Shown: piece by piece, positions 36,313 through 45,619 of the stretch
How positions within the stretch are numbered: the stretch's first letter is position 1
Layout: every line of letters starts with the position of its first letter
Source of the DNA: an uncultured Bacilli bacterium
GTDB lineage: Bacteria; Bacillota_I; Bacilli_A; RFN20; CAG-826
Direction of reading: 5' to 3'
Assembly (NCBI GenBank): GCA_944350425.1
Contig: CALVOX010000001.1
Span: forward strand, 170,212 to 234,211
Length of the DNA stretch: 64,000 bases
Notes under the pieces: generated by a model
What the model was told of the DNA's origin: nothing
The model's database searches: none
What the model saw: the letters and a program-made list of their open reading frames with translations, nothing else
Translations under genes and position numbers: made by a program

Positions 36313-39045
36313 CTATTTGCAGATTCGAAATTTATATTTGCTAGATAAAATATTAGAATCTCTCATTATAATTTTTTCGGTTTTGTTTTCGGAAAAATTT
36401 GAAATTATTTTTTGCTGAGCTTCTGGAGACCAAAATATTTTAAGCTTAGTCTTAGCTCTTGTAATAGCTGTATAAAATATATTTAGATTTAATTTTTCTT
36501 CAATTTCATCGGATATAACTATTTTTACAGAATTAAACTCTAAACCTTGGGCTTTATGAATTGATATCGCATAAGAAATTTGAAAAGGAATTTGTTTAGA
36601 AGAAGGCACTTCATTATCAAAATCATTAGACGAAATTCTATAAATATCCAAATTTATCCTAGCTTTATTATCCATATTTTCAATTAAACTAAACCCATAA
36701 TTCATATCGTTAATATTTGCATCGAAAGTTCTATCGACTAAAAGTTCAAAAGTTACATAATTATTATTTTCAGAAATATTTAAAATCTTACCCTTTAAAT
36801 TATTGTATAAATATCCTCCAAATTGGTTCGAATCAATAAAAATTACTGGATCGTTAATTTTATAAATAAAATTATTTAATTCAACTTCTCTATTTGGGTT
36901 AGATTCTTGCAAAATTTTATTCAAATTATTAATTCCATAGAGGCCATCATAGTTTAAACATAAAATAACTTCGTCATCATCGTCTTTTTTGAATAGTTCT
37001 TCGTTGATATTACATGAAATCTTTGAATTCACCAATATTTCATGCAGAAAATTGTCATTTTTTCTAACACTTTCCCATAGCTTAGTTAAAACTTCAGAAT
37101 TTGTTCTATAAATTTGGCTTAGTTCAAGAATCATTTTATTTGATATAAAGTTTTTAAATAAACTAAACCAATTGCCAAATTTTATAGATTGTAATTGTTT
37201 TATATCTCCAGAGAGAATTATGAGCTTAGGTTTTACAAATACTAAAATTTTTGCCATGTCAGAAGTTGGTACCACACTGCATTCATCCAAAACTAATATA
37301 TCAACCTCTTCTGAAGACTCTTTATTGTTCAAAAATTTATCAATTGTGCTGATTCTAACTGCATTAATTGTGATTTTTCTTTTTAAATTTTCTGTTGCTG
37401 AATGAGTTTTTGCTAAAACAATTACACTTTTATCACTAAAAAAATTAATGATTTGTGAAACAAGAGTACTTTTACCACTACCGGCCTCACCATAGATACA
37501 TAATAATGAAGATTTTCCTATAATATCACCAATTTTTTTTCGTATATTATCCTCGCTATTTAAAAAATTAAGATGCAAACTATCATTTATGCTAAAAAAA
37601 TTATTATCCTTATAATAAATTAGTTTTTCTAATACTTTTTTTGTATTATCCTCGTTTTCTTCTAAACAAACATATCTATACACTTTTGATATTGATCTAA
37701 TTTGTTTACGATAAGTTAATTTAGAATTATGTCGCTCAATAAGTTGACCTATTAATTCTGTCTGATTTTTGGGAATTTCAATATAAAGCTGATTGTTTTC
37801 ATTAGATATGTTTGATAAATATCTTTTTAATAACTCATCTTCACGATTAGAAGAGTCTAAAGTTTTAAGAAGGGTTATTAACGTCGGATTGTGTTTAATT
37901 AAAGAAGAACAAAAAGGGGTTTCATCAAAAATAAGTACACCTTTTTTTAAACAAAGATTAGAAACTGAAGAATTTGGCATTTTATATATTTGATTTTTAA
38001 GAACTTCGTTGTTCATAGTCGCAAGCAAATAAAGCAATACATTTTTGCCTGCAAAATCTGAAAGAATAAGAGATCTTATTTTATCGATTAAATTGAGCAA
38101 AGAAGATTTAAGTTTATTATTCTCACTAATAAATTGATGAAAATTTAAATAAATGTTTTCTTCGGAACATAAAATTTCGTCTAAACTTCTAAAATGTTTT
38201 TTAATATATTCCATCAAATGAAGATATACTTTATCTCTTTTAAATTGTCCATTTAAAGAAATAATTTTAGCCATTTTTTCGAATTCACACGGTCTAACCG
38301 AAACAGAGTAATCAGTTATTATATTAACTTCAAACTTTTTACCTAAAACACGAACTGAATCATGTGCAAAATTTACTTTAATTGCGTAGTTTGGATAAAT
38401 ATTGACTTTTGAATATGCAATAAGATGACTATGTTTTCTGAAATTATCTTGTGCTAAACAGAGAGTATACTCATAAAACAAACTATTTTCTAAAAATATT
38501 GGTTTCTTTTTACGTACATAATATATAAACGAATCAGAATTATTTTCGAATTTTTTATCTAAAATACTTAAAATCTTTTTATAATAGTTAACCAAATCAT
38601 TACTGAGATTTAATGGAAATTGATTTAAATTAATAAGTGTTTCTATATGAAATCTTTCTTTTAAAAATACTTTTAAATAAACCAATTTTTCAAAATAATA
38701 AAGCATTAACCTTTCCGCAGCGTCATCGATATAAGTAGCATGCGAAACAGTTCTTTGCAAACCTTCATGAAATAAATATAATTCAGAATATTTATCTATC
38801 TTTTTAATATAAGCAGATGAAATTTCAATACACTTCCATCTTTCTAAACCAAATTTTCTATTAGGAGTATCAGATAAATAAACTAGGCTAATTATTGATT
38901 CAACAAAGTTTCTTAAAGAATCAAGAATATTTGATGACAAAAGTGGCCTATTCAAAGATTCTTTTATTTTTATGTTATCATCAATTTTCTTAGAAGCATT
39001 TTTAATCTCATTAATCCAATATGAACAATTATAGTCTTCGACCAT
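36313..39045 (-). CDS. Large SF1 helicase with an uncharacterised N-terminal half
   Basis: A roughly 910-residue protein. The last 400 residues form an SF1 (RecD/UvrD-like) helicase: Walker A YGEAGSGKST, Walker B ILVLDECSV, motif III LSGDIKQLQSI, IYRTN and the C-terminal SIHKAQGLEFNSVKI plus FYTAITRAKTKL. The first 500 residues are mostly alpha-helical by composition and match no family I know. I chose the ATG at 39045, with AAAGGA upstream, over one ten codons earlier. It follows the MazG-like gene closely and probably shares its transcript. A nucleic-acid-sensing defence role is plausible; it is inference. Confidence 0.8.
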   Translation of the reverse strand: MVEDYNCSYWINEIKNASKKIDDNIKIKESLNRPLLSSNILDSLRNFVESIISLVYLSDTPNRKFGLERWKCIEISSAYIKKIDKYSELYLFHEGLQRTVSHATYIDDAAERLMLYYFEKLVYLKVFLKERFHIETLINLNQFPLNLSNDLVNYYKKILSILDKKFENNSDSFIYYVRKKKPIFLENSLFYEYTLCLAQDNFRKHSHLIAYSKVNIYPNYAIKVNFAHDSVRVLGKKFEVNIITDYSVSVRPCEFEKMAKIISLNGQFKRDKVYLHLMEYIKKHFRSLDEILCSEENIYLNFHQFISENNKLKSSLLNLIDKIRSLILSDFAGKNVLLYLLATMNNEVLKNQIYKMPNSSVSNLCLKKGVLIFDETPFCSSLIKHNPTLITLLKTLDSSNREDELLKRYLSNISNENNQLYIEIPKNQTELIGQLIERHNSKLTYRKQIRSISKVYRYVCLEENEDNTKKVLEKLIYYKDNNFFSINDSLHLNFLNSEDNIRKKIGDIIGKSSLLCIYGEAGSGKSTLVSQIINFFSDKSVIVLAKTHSATENLKRKITINAVRISTIDKFLNNKESSEEVDILVLDECSVVPTSDMAKILVFVKPKLIILSGDIKQLQSIKFGNWFSLFKNFISNKMILELSQIYRTNSEVLTKLWESVRKNDNFLHEILVNSKISCNINEELFKKDDDDEVILCLNYDGLYGINNLNKILQESNPNREVELNNFIYKINDPVIFIDSNQFGGYLYNNLKGKILNISENNNYVTFELLVDRTFDANINDMNYGFSLIENMDNKARINLDIYRISSNDFDNEVPSSKQIPFQISYAISIHKAQGLEFNSVKIVISDEIEEKLNLNIFYTAITRAKTKLKIFWSPEAQQKIISNFSENKTEKIIMRDSNILSSKYKFRICK

Positions 39046-39086
39046 TTTAAAATCCTTTATTATTTTTAAAAGCAAGTGAAAGTTTT

Positions 39087-39440
39087 TTAATCATTAAATT
39101 CCGTATATTTCTTTGCATTACCTTTAGCTTTTTCAATAGGATATTTCTTTTCGTTTTTATCCATTTTAGAATTAACGATATCGATTAAGTCTAAGTTTAA
39201 CACTTGAAACAATTGAATTGAGTAATTTATAACATCCGCTAGTTCTTCTTTTACATGTTCTAAATTAAAGTTAGTATCATCCCATTGAAAACATTCTAGT
39301 AATTCACTTGCTTCAATTACTATTGATTTTGCTAAATTAGATGGAGTATGAAACTTAGTCCAATCTCGATCTAAAGTAAACTTTTTAATTCTTTCTTCTA
39401 ATTTAATTAATCTATCTTCTTCTTTTTCTATCTTTTCCAT
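39087..39440 (-). CDS. MazG-like nucleotide pyrophosphohydrolase
   Basis: A 117-residue all-alpha NTP pyrophosphohydrolase of the MazG/dCTPase group. The metal-binding residues are visible in EASELLECFQWDD and EELADVINYSIQL. Such enzymes hydrolyse non-canonical or excess (d)NTPs. I chose the ATG at 39440 because the upstream TTG extension overlaps a TATATT promoter box. It precedes the 910-residue helicase by about 40 bases. A 5' fragment of a second copy lies at 57046-57096. Confidence 0.88.
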   Translation of the reverse strand: MEKIEKEEDRLIKLEERIKKFTLDRDWTKFHTPSNLAKSIVIEASELLECFQWDDTNFNLEHVKEELADVINYSIQLFQVLNLDLIDIVNSKMDKNEKKYPIEKAKGNAKKYTEFND

Positions 39441-39484
39441 AATAAATATTAATATAACCAATAATCTTAGTCTAATCTAGGTAT

Positions 39485-39522
39485 ATTTAAAGAAGTTGTC
39501 TTAAAAGAAAACTTCTTTAAAT
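39485..39522. repeat. Inverted repeat downstream of the ABC exporter gene
   Basis: Perfect 13-bp arms (ATTTAAAGAAGTT) flank a 12-base loop between the ABC gene and the MazG-like gene. It could end transcription of the ABC gene on the minus strand, but no uridine tract follows. Confidence 0.5.
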
Positions 39523-39547
39523 GTAAAAACTAATAAAACAATATATG

Positions 39548-41317
39548 TTATTTAGTTATCTCTAAAGCATGGTGTAATTTTACTTCTTCTTCCTTGTCGC
39601 TTTCTTTAAACTGTAAATCGTAAAGTAGTTTATATGCTCCGTTAAGTTTAATTAATTCATCATGACTTCCTTCTTCTTTAATTTTACCATCACTAATTAC
39701 AATTATTTCATCAGCGTTTCTAATTGTTGAAAGCCTATGTGCAACAACTATTGCTGTTCTACCTTTACATAACTCATCTAAAGATTTTTGAATTAAAAGT
39801 TCAGTTGTATTATCTAAAGCACTTGTAGCTTCATCTAAAATTAAAATAGAAGGATTTTTTAAGAAGATTCTAGCAATAGATAGTCTTTGTTTTTGTCCTC
39901 CACTAAGTTTAACTCCTCTTTCACCAATATCAGTATCAAATCCTTTTGGTAAAGACATAATGTAATCATAGATATTTGCTTTTTTAGCAGCATCAATTAA
40001 TTCCTCTTCACTAGCCTCTAAATTTCCATACATGATGTTATCTCTAATTGTTCCACCAAAAAGAAATACATCTTGTTGAACAATACCTATTTGTTTTCTA
40101 AGAGATTCTAATGTAAAGTCTTTAATATTTTCGCCATCAATATCTATTTCTCCACTTGTTATACCATAAAATCTAGGTATTAAATGACAAATAGTAGTTT
40201 TTCCTCCTCCACTAGGTCCAACTAAAGCTATTTTCTTACCATGAGGAATTTTAAATGAGATGTCATTTAAGATACCTTTAGATGATTTGTAATGGAAATT
40301 AACATGCGAAAAAGTTATATCTCCTTTAAGTTTAGGACAAATCTTATTTCCTTCGTGTACATTTTCTTCTTCTTCATCCATTACTTCAAGGAATCTTTTA
40401 AATCCAGTTGTACCATTTTGAAATTGTTCAACAAAGTTAATAAGTTGGTTAATTGGAGTAATAAACATATTTACAGAAATAATAAAGGTAGAATAATCTG
40501 CTATATCGATATAACCATTATAAAGAAATATACCTCCAGCAAGCAAAACAATGATATTAAATACATCGGTAATAAATTGAGAAGAAGCAAAAAATTTTCC
40601 CATAGCATTAAAAGCACTACTTCTAGCTTTTACAAAACTTTCATTTGATACTTCAAACTTTTCTTGTTCTTTCTTCGTATTTGTAAAAGCTTTAGTAACT
40701 CTAATTCCAGAAATTGAAGATTCTAAAGAAGAATTAATTTTAGCCATTGCAATTTTAGATTCTTTCATAGCTACTCTCATTTGATGTCTAAAGTGAGAAG
40801 TAACAATAATAAGTAAAGGTACACAAGCAAAAATAATTAAAGCTAAAATCCAATTTATTAGCATCAAATAAATAAATGATGCTAATAAAGTAAATCCAGC
40901 AATAAAGATATTCTCTGGTCCATGATGAGCTATTTCACTAATATCAAATAGATCATTAGTCATTCTTGACATTAATGATCCTGTTTCATGTTCATCGTAA
41001 TAAGTATATGGGAGTCTTTCTAATTTATTAAACATGTCACTTCTCATTTGAGCTTGCATTCTAACTCCCATGATATGACCATAAAATTGAATAAAGTATC
41101 TAAGAAACATTCTAATAAGATAAATAATAAATAAACTTATTCCACAAATAATAACTAGATCTAGTTTCTTGTTAGGAATAAAGTCATTTAACATATATCT
41201 AGTTATTATTGGATATCCCATACCAATTAAAGCAACAAAAAAGGAACACATCATATCTAAGATAAATATCTTTTTATGTGGCTTATAGTAAACTATAAAT
41301 CTTTTAAGTAAATCCAT
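39548..41317 (-). CDS. ABC exporter, probable homodimer (BmrA/MsbA type)
   Basis: A 589-residue half-transporter with six membrane helices (to about residue 305) and a complete ATPase: Walker A GPSGGGKTT, signature LSGGQKQRLS, Walker B LILDEATSALD and H-loop VVAHRLST. All catalytic residues are intact, unlike the pair at 20-24 kb, so a homodimer is expected. Substrate unknown; drugs or lipids are typical. GGGAG lies 12 bases before the ATG. Confidence 0.93.
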   Translation of the reverse strand: MDLLKRFIVYYKPHKKIFILDMMCSFFVALIGMGYPIITRYMLNDFIPNKKLDLVIICGISLFIIYLIRMFLRYFIQFYGHIMGVRMQAQMRSDMFNKLERLPYTYYDEHETGSLMSRMTNDLFDISEIAHHGPENIFIAGFTLLASFIYLMLINWILALIIFACVPLLIIVTSHFRHQMRVAMKESKIAMAKINSSLESSISGIRVTKAFTNTKKEQEKFEVSNESFVKARSSAFNAMGKFFASSQFITDVFNIIVLLAGGIFLYNGYIDIADYSTFIISVNMFITPINQLINFVEQFQNGTTGFKRFLEVMDEEEENVHEGNKICPKLKGDITFSHVNFHYKSSKGILNDISFKIPHGKKIALVGPSGGGKTTICHLIPRFYGITSGEIDIDGENIKDFTLESLRKQIGIVQQDVFLFGGTIRDNIMYGNLEASEEELIDAAKKANIYDYIMSLPKGFDTDIGERGVKLSGGQKQRLSIARIFLKNPSILILDEATSALDNTTELLIQKSLDELCKGRTAIVVAHRLSTIRNADEIIVISDGKIKEEGSHDELIKLNGAYKLLYDLQFKESDKEEEVKLHHALEITK

Positions 41318-41665
41318 AAGAATTTGTTCTCCCTTCTTATATATCTCTATATAAATAGTAATTATCTTATTTAGAATAACTTAACTATTTTAATAATTTT
41401 TTAACAAATTTAAAGATAGAATCTTACTTGTTATAGAAAAATATTAATAAGGTACATTGCCTATCATTATCTATTTATTTATATTTTTTAAGTTAATTAA
41501 TAACTTCTAATTTTATATTTCGTATTGATATTATTACTTATAATGAATATTATAAAAACACTTAAGGAAGAAATCACTGGTGTTATTGTTTCCAGAATGA
41601 GCTTCCTTTTTTGTTAACAATTTATCTATAGTTTTTAACTTTCCAATATCTTTTAAGATGTAAAT
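41318..41665. other. Intergenic region with a putative short transcript
   Basis: Mostly AT-rich sequence between the ABC gene and the acetyltransferase. The only structured part is the plus-strand unit near 41539-41617, annotated separately. Confidence 0.5.
41543..41617 (+). ncRNA. Possible short RNA or 24-residue peptide ORF
   Basis: A TATAAT overlaps an ATG, and 20 bases later a stem AAGGAAG...CTTCCTTTTTT with a T-run makes a plausible intrinsic terminator. The stretch also reads as a 24-residue ORF (MNIIKTLKEEITG...). It is either a small RNA, a leaderless peptide, or chance. Confidence 0.3.
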
Positions 41666-42256
41666 TTACTTTAATCTTTTAATTAATTTAGCAGGAACTC
41701 CTCCTACTACACTATAAGGTTCTACATCTTTAGTAACTATTGCTCCAGCAGCAATAATTGCTCCTTTTCCAGCCCTTACTCCTTGAGTAATTATTGCTCC
41801 ACTTCCAATCCAAACATCATCTTCAATTATTATTGGTTTAAGTACCATGTCTCCTCTAGTTTCAACATTTACATCATGATTAATAGTAGCAAAAGTTACA
41901 TCATGACCTATTAAAACATTGTTACCAATAAATATTCCTCCTTGATCTTGAAAGTTACAACAAGCATTAATAAATACGTTTTTACCTAAATGAATGTTTT
42001 TACCTGAATCGGTATAAAAAGGAGGAAATAGCCTAAAACTATCATCTATTTCTTCAAGAGTTAACTTAGAAAATAATTTTCTGAGTTTCTTATTAGAACT
42101 AGTTTTATTAATCTTTAAAGTTAATTTTCTTGCTTCTAAAGATAATTCATTAAACATAAGATGATCTTCTTTAGAAGTAACTCTACCTTCTTCTTTATTT
42201 ACTATTTCATTTAATCTTTCTTTATATTTATATAATCTTTTTTTCTTATTCATCAT
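41666..42256 (-). CDS. Maltose O-acetyltransferase-like sugar acetyltransferase
   Basis: A 196-residue left-handed beta-helix acetyltransferase of the LacA/Maa group, which moves acetyl from acetyl-CoA to a sugar. The N-terminal Maa domain is present. Hexapeptide repeats run from about residue 90 to 185 (NINLGK-type turns). The catalytic His is in ATINHDVN and the closing [13 protein letters not shown] is typical. It has an unusually basic N-terminus. It stands alone; two adjacent ATG codons could serve as start. Confidence 0.88.
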   Translation of the reverse strand: MMNKKKRLYKYKERLNEIVNKEEGRVTSKEDHLMFNELSLEARKLTLKINKTSSNKKLRKLFSKLTLEEIDDSFRLFPPFYTDSGKNIHLGKNVFINACCNFQDQGGIFIGNNVLIGHDVTFATINHDVNVETRGDMVLKPIIIEDDVWIGSGAIITQGVRAGKGAIIAAGAIVTKDVEPYSVVGGVPAKLIKRLK

Positions 42257-42380
42257 ATCTTTTTTAATTCTTTCTTCTTTTAAATATCTTTTATATTTGC
42301 TTATATTTTAATTAACTTTAAAAGTGTATATAACTTAATTTTTATATTCAAGATATAGTTAATTTATTTAAATATTATTA

Positions 42381-42408
42381 AAAGTGATGACAATTTTGTC
42401 ATCACTTT
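42381..42408 (-). terminator. Intrinsic terminator of the cupin/monooxygenase operon
   Basis: A perfect 13-bp stem (AAAGTGATGACAA) with a two-base loop and a TTTT tail on the minus strand lies about 50 bases past the monooxygenase pseudogene. Confidence 0.75.
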
Positions 42409-42459
42409 AAATTAAATATGATACTTACTAAATACTAATAACTTACTACTATATTACTT

Positions 42460-42789
42460 TTATTTTCTTATATACTTAGAATCACTACTAGGAGCACTGT
42501 TATCATCAATGTAACGATATACTTCCATAGTTAGATCATATTTATTTCTTAAAGTAGCTATTTCTTCCATCATTTTAGAGTGATGGTGAAAATCAAGAGC
42601 TTCTTGATTTTCCCGTTTATCAATTAATTAAATGGTTTCTTTATCATCAAATGAAGTAAAGTAGTTATACATTAGATTTCCTTTTTCTTCTCTAATTCTT
42701 TGAACTACTCCTTTTTCTATCATTTCTTTAGCAAAAGAAATAGCACTTCCATTTTTACCTTTATAAAAGATATTAACTGTAATTGCCAT
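42460..42789 (-). pseudogene. YgiN-like putative quinol monooxygenase with in-frame stop
   Basis: Reading through one TAA at codon 54 gives 108 residues of an antibiotic-biosynthesis-monooxygenase (ABM/YgiN) protein: MAITVNIFYKGKNGSAISF, then after the stop ENQEALDFHHHSKMM and LRNKYDLTMEVYRYI. The rest of the frame is intact, so inactivation looks recent. It lies 30 bases after the carboxymuconolactone-cupin gene and belongs to the same operon. A perfect 11-bp hairpin (42588-42612) is inside it. Confidence 0.8.
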
Positions 42790-42818
42790 AAATTAATAAA
42801 TACTTTAATTCTAATTTA

Positions 42819-43541
42819 CTATAAAGCGTTATATTGTTCATCGCTTACTGGTTCAAGCCATTCATTAGAAGTATTTTCTCCTGGTACTTCAAGAGCTAAA
42901 TGTGAGAACCATGAATCTTTTGTAGCACCATGCCAATGTTTAACATTAGGTGCAATAAAAACTACATCTCCTGGCATAAGTTTTCTAGCTTTTTTACCTT
43001 CTTCTTGATACCAACCTTCTCCATCAGTGCAAAGTAAGATTTGTCCTCCACCTTTAGTTGATTTATGAATATGCCACTTATTTCTACAACCTGGTTCAAA
43101 AGTAACATTAGCAATAAAGACGCCTTCTTTATTTAATGGATTAAGATAAGATTGCCCAATAAAATATTTAGCATAAGCATCATTTTTTTGACCTAAACCA
43201 AACATTGGTTCATGAGAAGTTACTTCGTCTTGATAAACTTCTCTAACAAGTGGAAATACTGCCCAAGCATTTGACCAACCAATGTAAAAAGCAACATGAG
43301 TAATAATTTCAACCGTTTCAACTTTAGTTACACCATGGTTTTTAGCATTTGTTAAATGATATTTTAAAGAATTATCAGTAATTCCTTTAGAAACTAAGGC
43401 AACTACTGTAATAATACATCTATCTCTAAGAGATAATTTATCAACTCTAGACCAAACTTCTCCAAATAATACATCATCATTAAGTTCTGCAAACTTAGGT
43501 GCTAAATCCCCAAGTCCATTTCTTCCAGCTGTTTGTTTCAT
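42819..43541 (-). CDS. Carboxymuconolactone decarboxylase / cupin fusion protein
   Basis: A 240-residue two-domain protein. Residues 1-105 are an AhpD-like CMD domain (ELNDDVLFGEVWSR, RDRCIITVVAL, EIITHVAFYIGWSNAW). Residues 130-230 are a cupin with metal-binding His in FEPGCRNKWHIHKS and APNVKHWHGA. Such fusions are common in gut Bacillota next to flavodoxins and YgiN proteins, suggesting quinone or redox chemistry; the substrate is unknown. The AhpD CxxC pair is absent. AAAGGAG precedes the ATG. It is the only intact gene of this operon. Confidence 0.88.
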   Translation of the reverse strand: MKQTAGRNGLGDLAPKFAELNDDVLFGEVWSRVDKLSLRDRCIITVVALVSKGITDNSLKYHLTNAKNHGVTKVETVEIITHVAFYIGWSNAWAVFPLVREVYQDEVTSHEPMFGLGQKNDAYAKYFIGQSYLNPLNKEGVFIANVTFEPGCRNKWHIHKSTKGGGQILLCTDGEGWYQEEGKKARKLMPGDVVFIAPNVKHWHGATKDSWFSHLALEVPGENTSNEWLEPVSDEQYNAL

Positions 43542-43570
43542 TTTTCTTAAATCTCCTTTATTTATTAATT

Positions 43571-43868
43571 TTAATTATTGAATGAAATATTTAAACTATC
43601 AATTCAATTAGTAACATTTTCTTCACTAATTTCGTTTTGTCTAAATCTTCTTCCTTCCATCCAAGTTGCTTATTCTGATAGATAAGTTAAATCACTTACC
43701 GAGAAATTACTTGAAGAAGCGGTGGCAAAAGGAATAATTGTTTTATCTGTGAAATCATTAGATAAAACAAAATCTTTAATAACGTAACTTAATTCTCCCC
43801 ACCAAACTGGTGCTCCTAGGAAAATATAATGGAATCATCGAATTCTTCAAAATCAACATCTATTAGAA
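43571..43868 (-). pseudogene. Flavodoxin remnant
   Basis: The C-terminal half of a flavodoxin-like protein is readable: FLGAPVWWGELSYVIKDFV, then TIIPFATASSSNFS, then ATWMEGRRF and a terminal helix. It carries a frameshift before FLGAP, a TAA before ATWMEG and a TGA where Trp is expected near the end. The N-terminal FMN phosphate loop is missing. Position upstream of the CMD-cupin gene suggests it headed that operon. Confidence 0.75.
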
Positions 43869-43910
43869 AAAGATTAGTTTAATTTAATAATTAAAATTTT
43901 AGATTACTTA

Positions 43911-43949
43911 AAAACTATTTAGATTCTTCAAATATATCTAAATAGTTTT
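43911..43949 (-). terminator. Terminator of the DUF234-type ATPase gene
   Basis: Perfect 14-bp arms (AAAACTATTTAGAT) with an 11-base loop, flanked by T-runs on both strands. It lies 27 bases after the ATPase stop. Confidence 0.75.
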
Positions 43950-43975
43950 TTTATTGGAGTATAAAATTAAAATCT

Positions 43976-45367
43976 TTATTTTAGTTTTTCGTCGTAAAAA
44001 TCACTTAATGAAAAACAGTTATACTTACTTTTATCTATATCATTCTCAAAACCAACCTTAGAAATAAATCCTAGTTTATAAAAATCTATATCAAGGTTCT
44101 TGCTTTGCTCTTCTTCCTCTTTAATGATAGATTTATCAATTTTTCTATCACTATATTTACATTCATAAGAAATATAACCTTTTTCATCTTTTGTAACTAC
44201 ATCAAATTGACGATTTAATTTCTTATTTTTATCATCATAAAAATAAGTTCCAATATCCATTATTGGTGGTTCCATTCTTAATTTAAAATATCTTCTTAAA
44301 AGAAATTCTCTACTTAAATCTTCAAATTTTTGTGGCAAGTATTCTTTAAAGAAATTTTCATAAATATAATTATCGAAAAAATAATCAGGGTCATTACGTA
44401 AAATAGAATAAGGACTAAAAGCAATATAACGATAATAAAAAGCAAAGAAATTATCTTTAAATCTATAAAATGTTTTCTTTCTATTAGTCTTATGATTTAT
44501 TGGTACAAACTTTTCAATAATTTCCATATCAAGCATTTTGTTTAATAAATATTTCGGATCAGTTTTATCATTCATTTTAATAGTTGCAATTAAATCAGAT
44601 TGTTTGACCTTACCTCTAGCAATTAAACCAATAACGTCATTAAAATTTGAAATTTTACTTGTTTCTTCTAAAATAGTGTTTTTAATTTCATTTTCTAAAG
44701 TAGAATTATTCTCAATAATAAGCCCTTTAATATTATCAATAATAGAAATGGAATCATCAATTAAAGCATTAAAATAAGGTAAACCACCAAATACAGAATA
44801 AGCTATAAACTTGTCATTATCAGAATAATTAGGATAAAAGTAAGATGATTCATAATAAGAAAAAGGTTTAACATACATTATGTAATTAAAACGACCAAAA
44901 GAATGAGACCCATATTCAACCATTTTTTGCATTAAACCAACATAACTTCCACTAATTATTAATTTCATCAATGATTTTTCTTTATGCATATCTATTGAAG
45001 AAGCTAAAAAAGATTCAATAGAAAAATCTCTTTCAAGTAAAAACGAAAATTCATCAATAATTAAAATAAACTTTTTAGATTCTGATAAAGTAAAAGCAAA
45101 TTCAAAAAAATCGCCAAATGTATTGAAATTAATATTTCCTAAATTTAATTTTTCCGTAAAAAGTTTAGTTAATAAAAATAAATTAGAATTGAGAGAAGAA
45201 TTTTTGCACTCAAAATGAATTACTATATCATTGCTATTTTTTAAAGATTCTTGAATGATCAAAGTTTTTCCAACTCTTCTTCTTCCATAAATAAGAACAG
45301 ATTCAAATTTAGATGACGAATAAAGTTTTTCAAGTTTTTCTATTTCCTTTTTTCTTCCTATAAACAT
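43976..45367 (-). CDS. AAA+ ATPase of the DUF234/archaeal-type family
   Basis: A roughly 463-residue P-loop protein. FIGRKKEIEKLEKLY opens it, Walker A is YGRRRVGKT near residue 25, Walker B is LIIDEFSFL near residue 110, and sensor LIISGSYVG follows. The middle is a winged helix, and the C-terminal DUF234 domain has a PD-(D/E)xK-like core (FDVVTKD...YISYECKYSD). The family is widespread and poorly characterised; transfer among genomes is common. I chose the ATG at 45367, at the family N-terminus, over one ten codons upstream. Confidence 0.85.
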   Translation of the reverse strand: MFIGRKKEIEKLEKLYSSSKFESVLIYGRRRVGKTLIIQESLKNSNDIVIHFECKNSSLNSNLFLLTKLFTEKLNLGNINFNTFGDFFEFAFTLSESKKFILIIDEFSFLLERDFSIESFLASSIDMHKEKSLMKLIISGSYVGLMQKMVEYGSHSFGRFNYIMYVKPFSYYESSYFYPNYSDNDKFIAYSVFGGLPYFNALIDDSISIIDNIKGLIIENNSTLENEIKNTILEETSKISNFNDVIGLIARGKVKQSDLIATIKMNDKTDPKYLLNKMLDMEIIEKFVPINHKTNRKKTFYRFKDNFFAFYYRYIAFSPYSILRNDPDYFFDNYIYENFFKEYLPQKFEDLSREFLLRRYFKLRMEPPIMDIGTYFYDDKNKKLNRQFDVVTKDEKGYISYECKYSDRKIDKSIIKEEEEQSKNLDIDFYKLGFISKVGFENDIDKSKYNCFSLSDFYDEKLK

Positions 45368-45619
45368 ATAAAAAAATCCTTTTTTAATATTATACATTAT
45401 TTTTATAGAAAATCAATTTATCAAAAATGAATTTATCAAATATTTGGGAAATTGATTTATCAAAAATTTATTTTCCAAATAAATTCTTACCTTTTTTATT
45501 GAGCAATAATTATTCTAAATAAAATACCGTAGAAAAAATAAGAAGAAAACGGAATTAATTAAACATTAATTAATCCCGTTCCGCCTTGAATATCAAGGAG
45601 GATTTTTCATAATATAGGC

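Noticed and set aside
38000-38200. Short tandem repeats that might indicate a CRISPR array anywhere in the accessory region
   Set aside because: No regularly spaced direct repeats were found in any part of the window.
43571-43868. A TGA where Trp is expected in the flavodoxin remnant, suggesting UGA=Trp as in Mycoplasma
   Set aside because: TGG encodes Trp throughout, TGA ends intact genes such as the XhlA-like gene, and this frame also holds a TAA and a frameshift.
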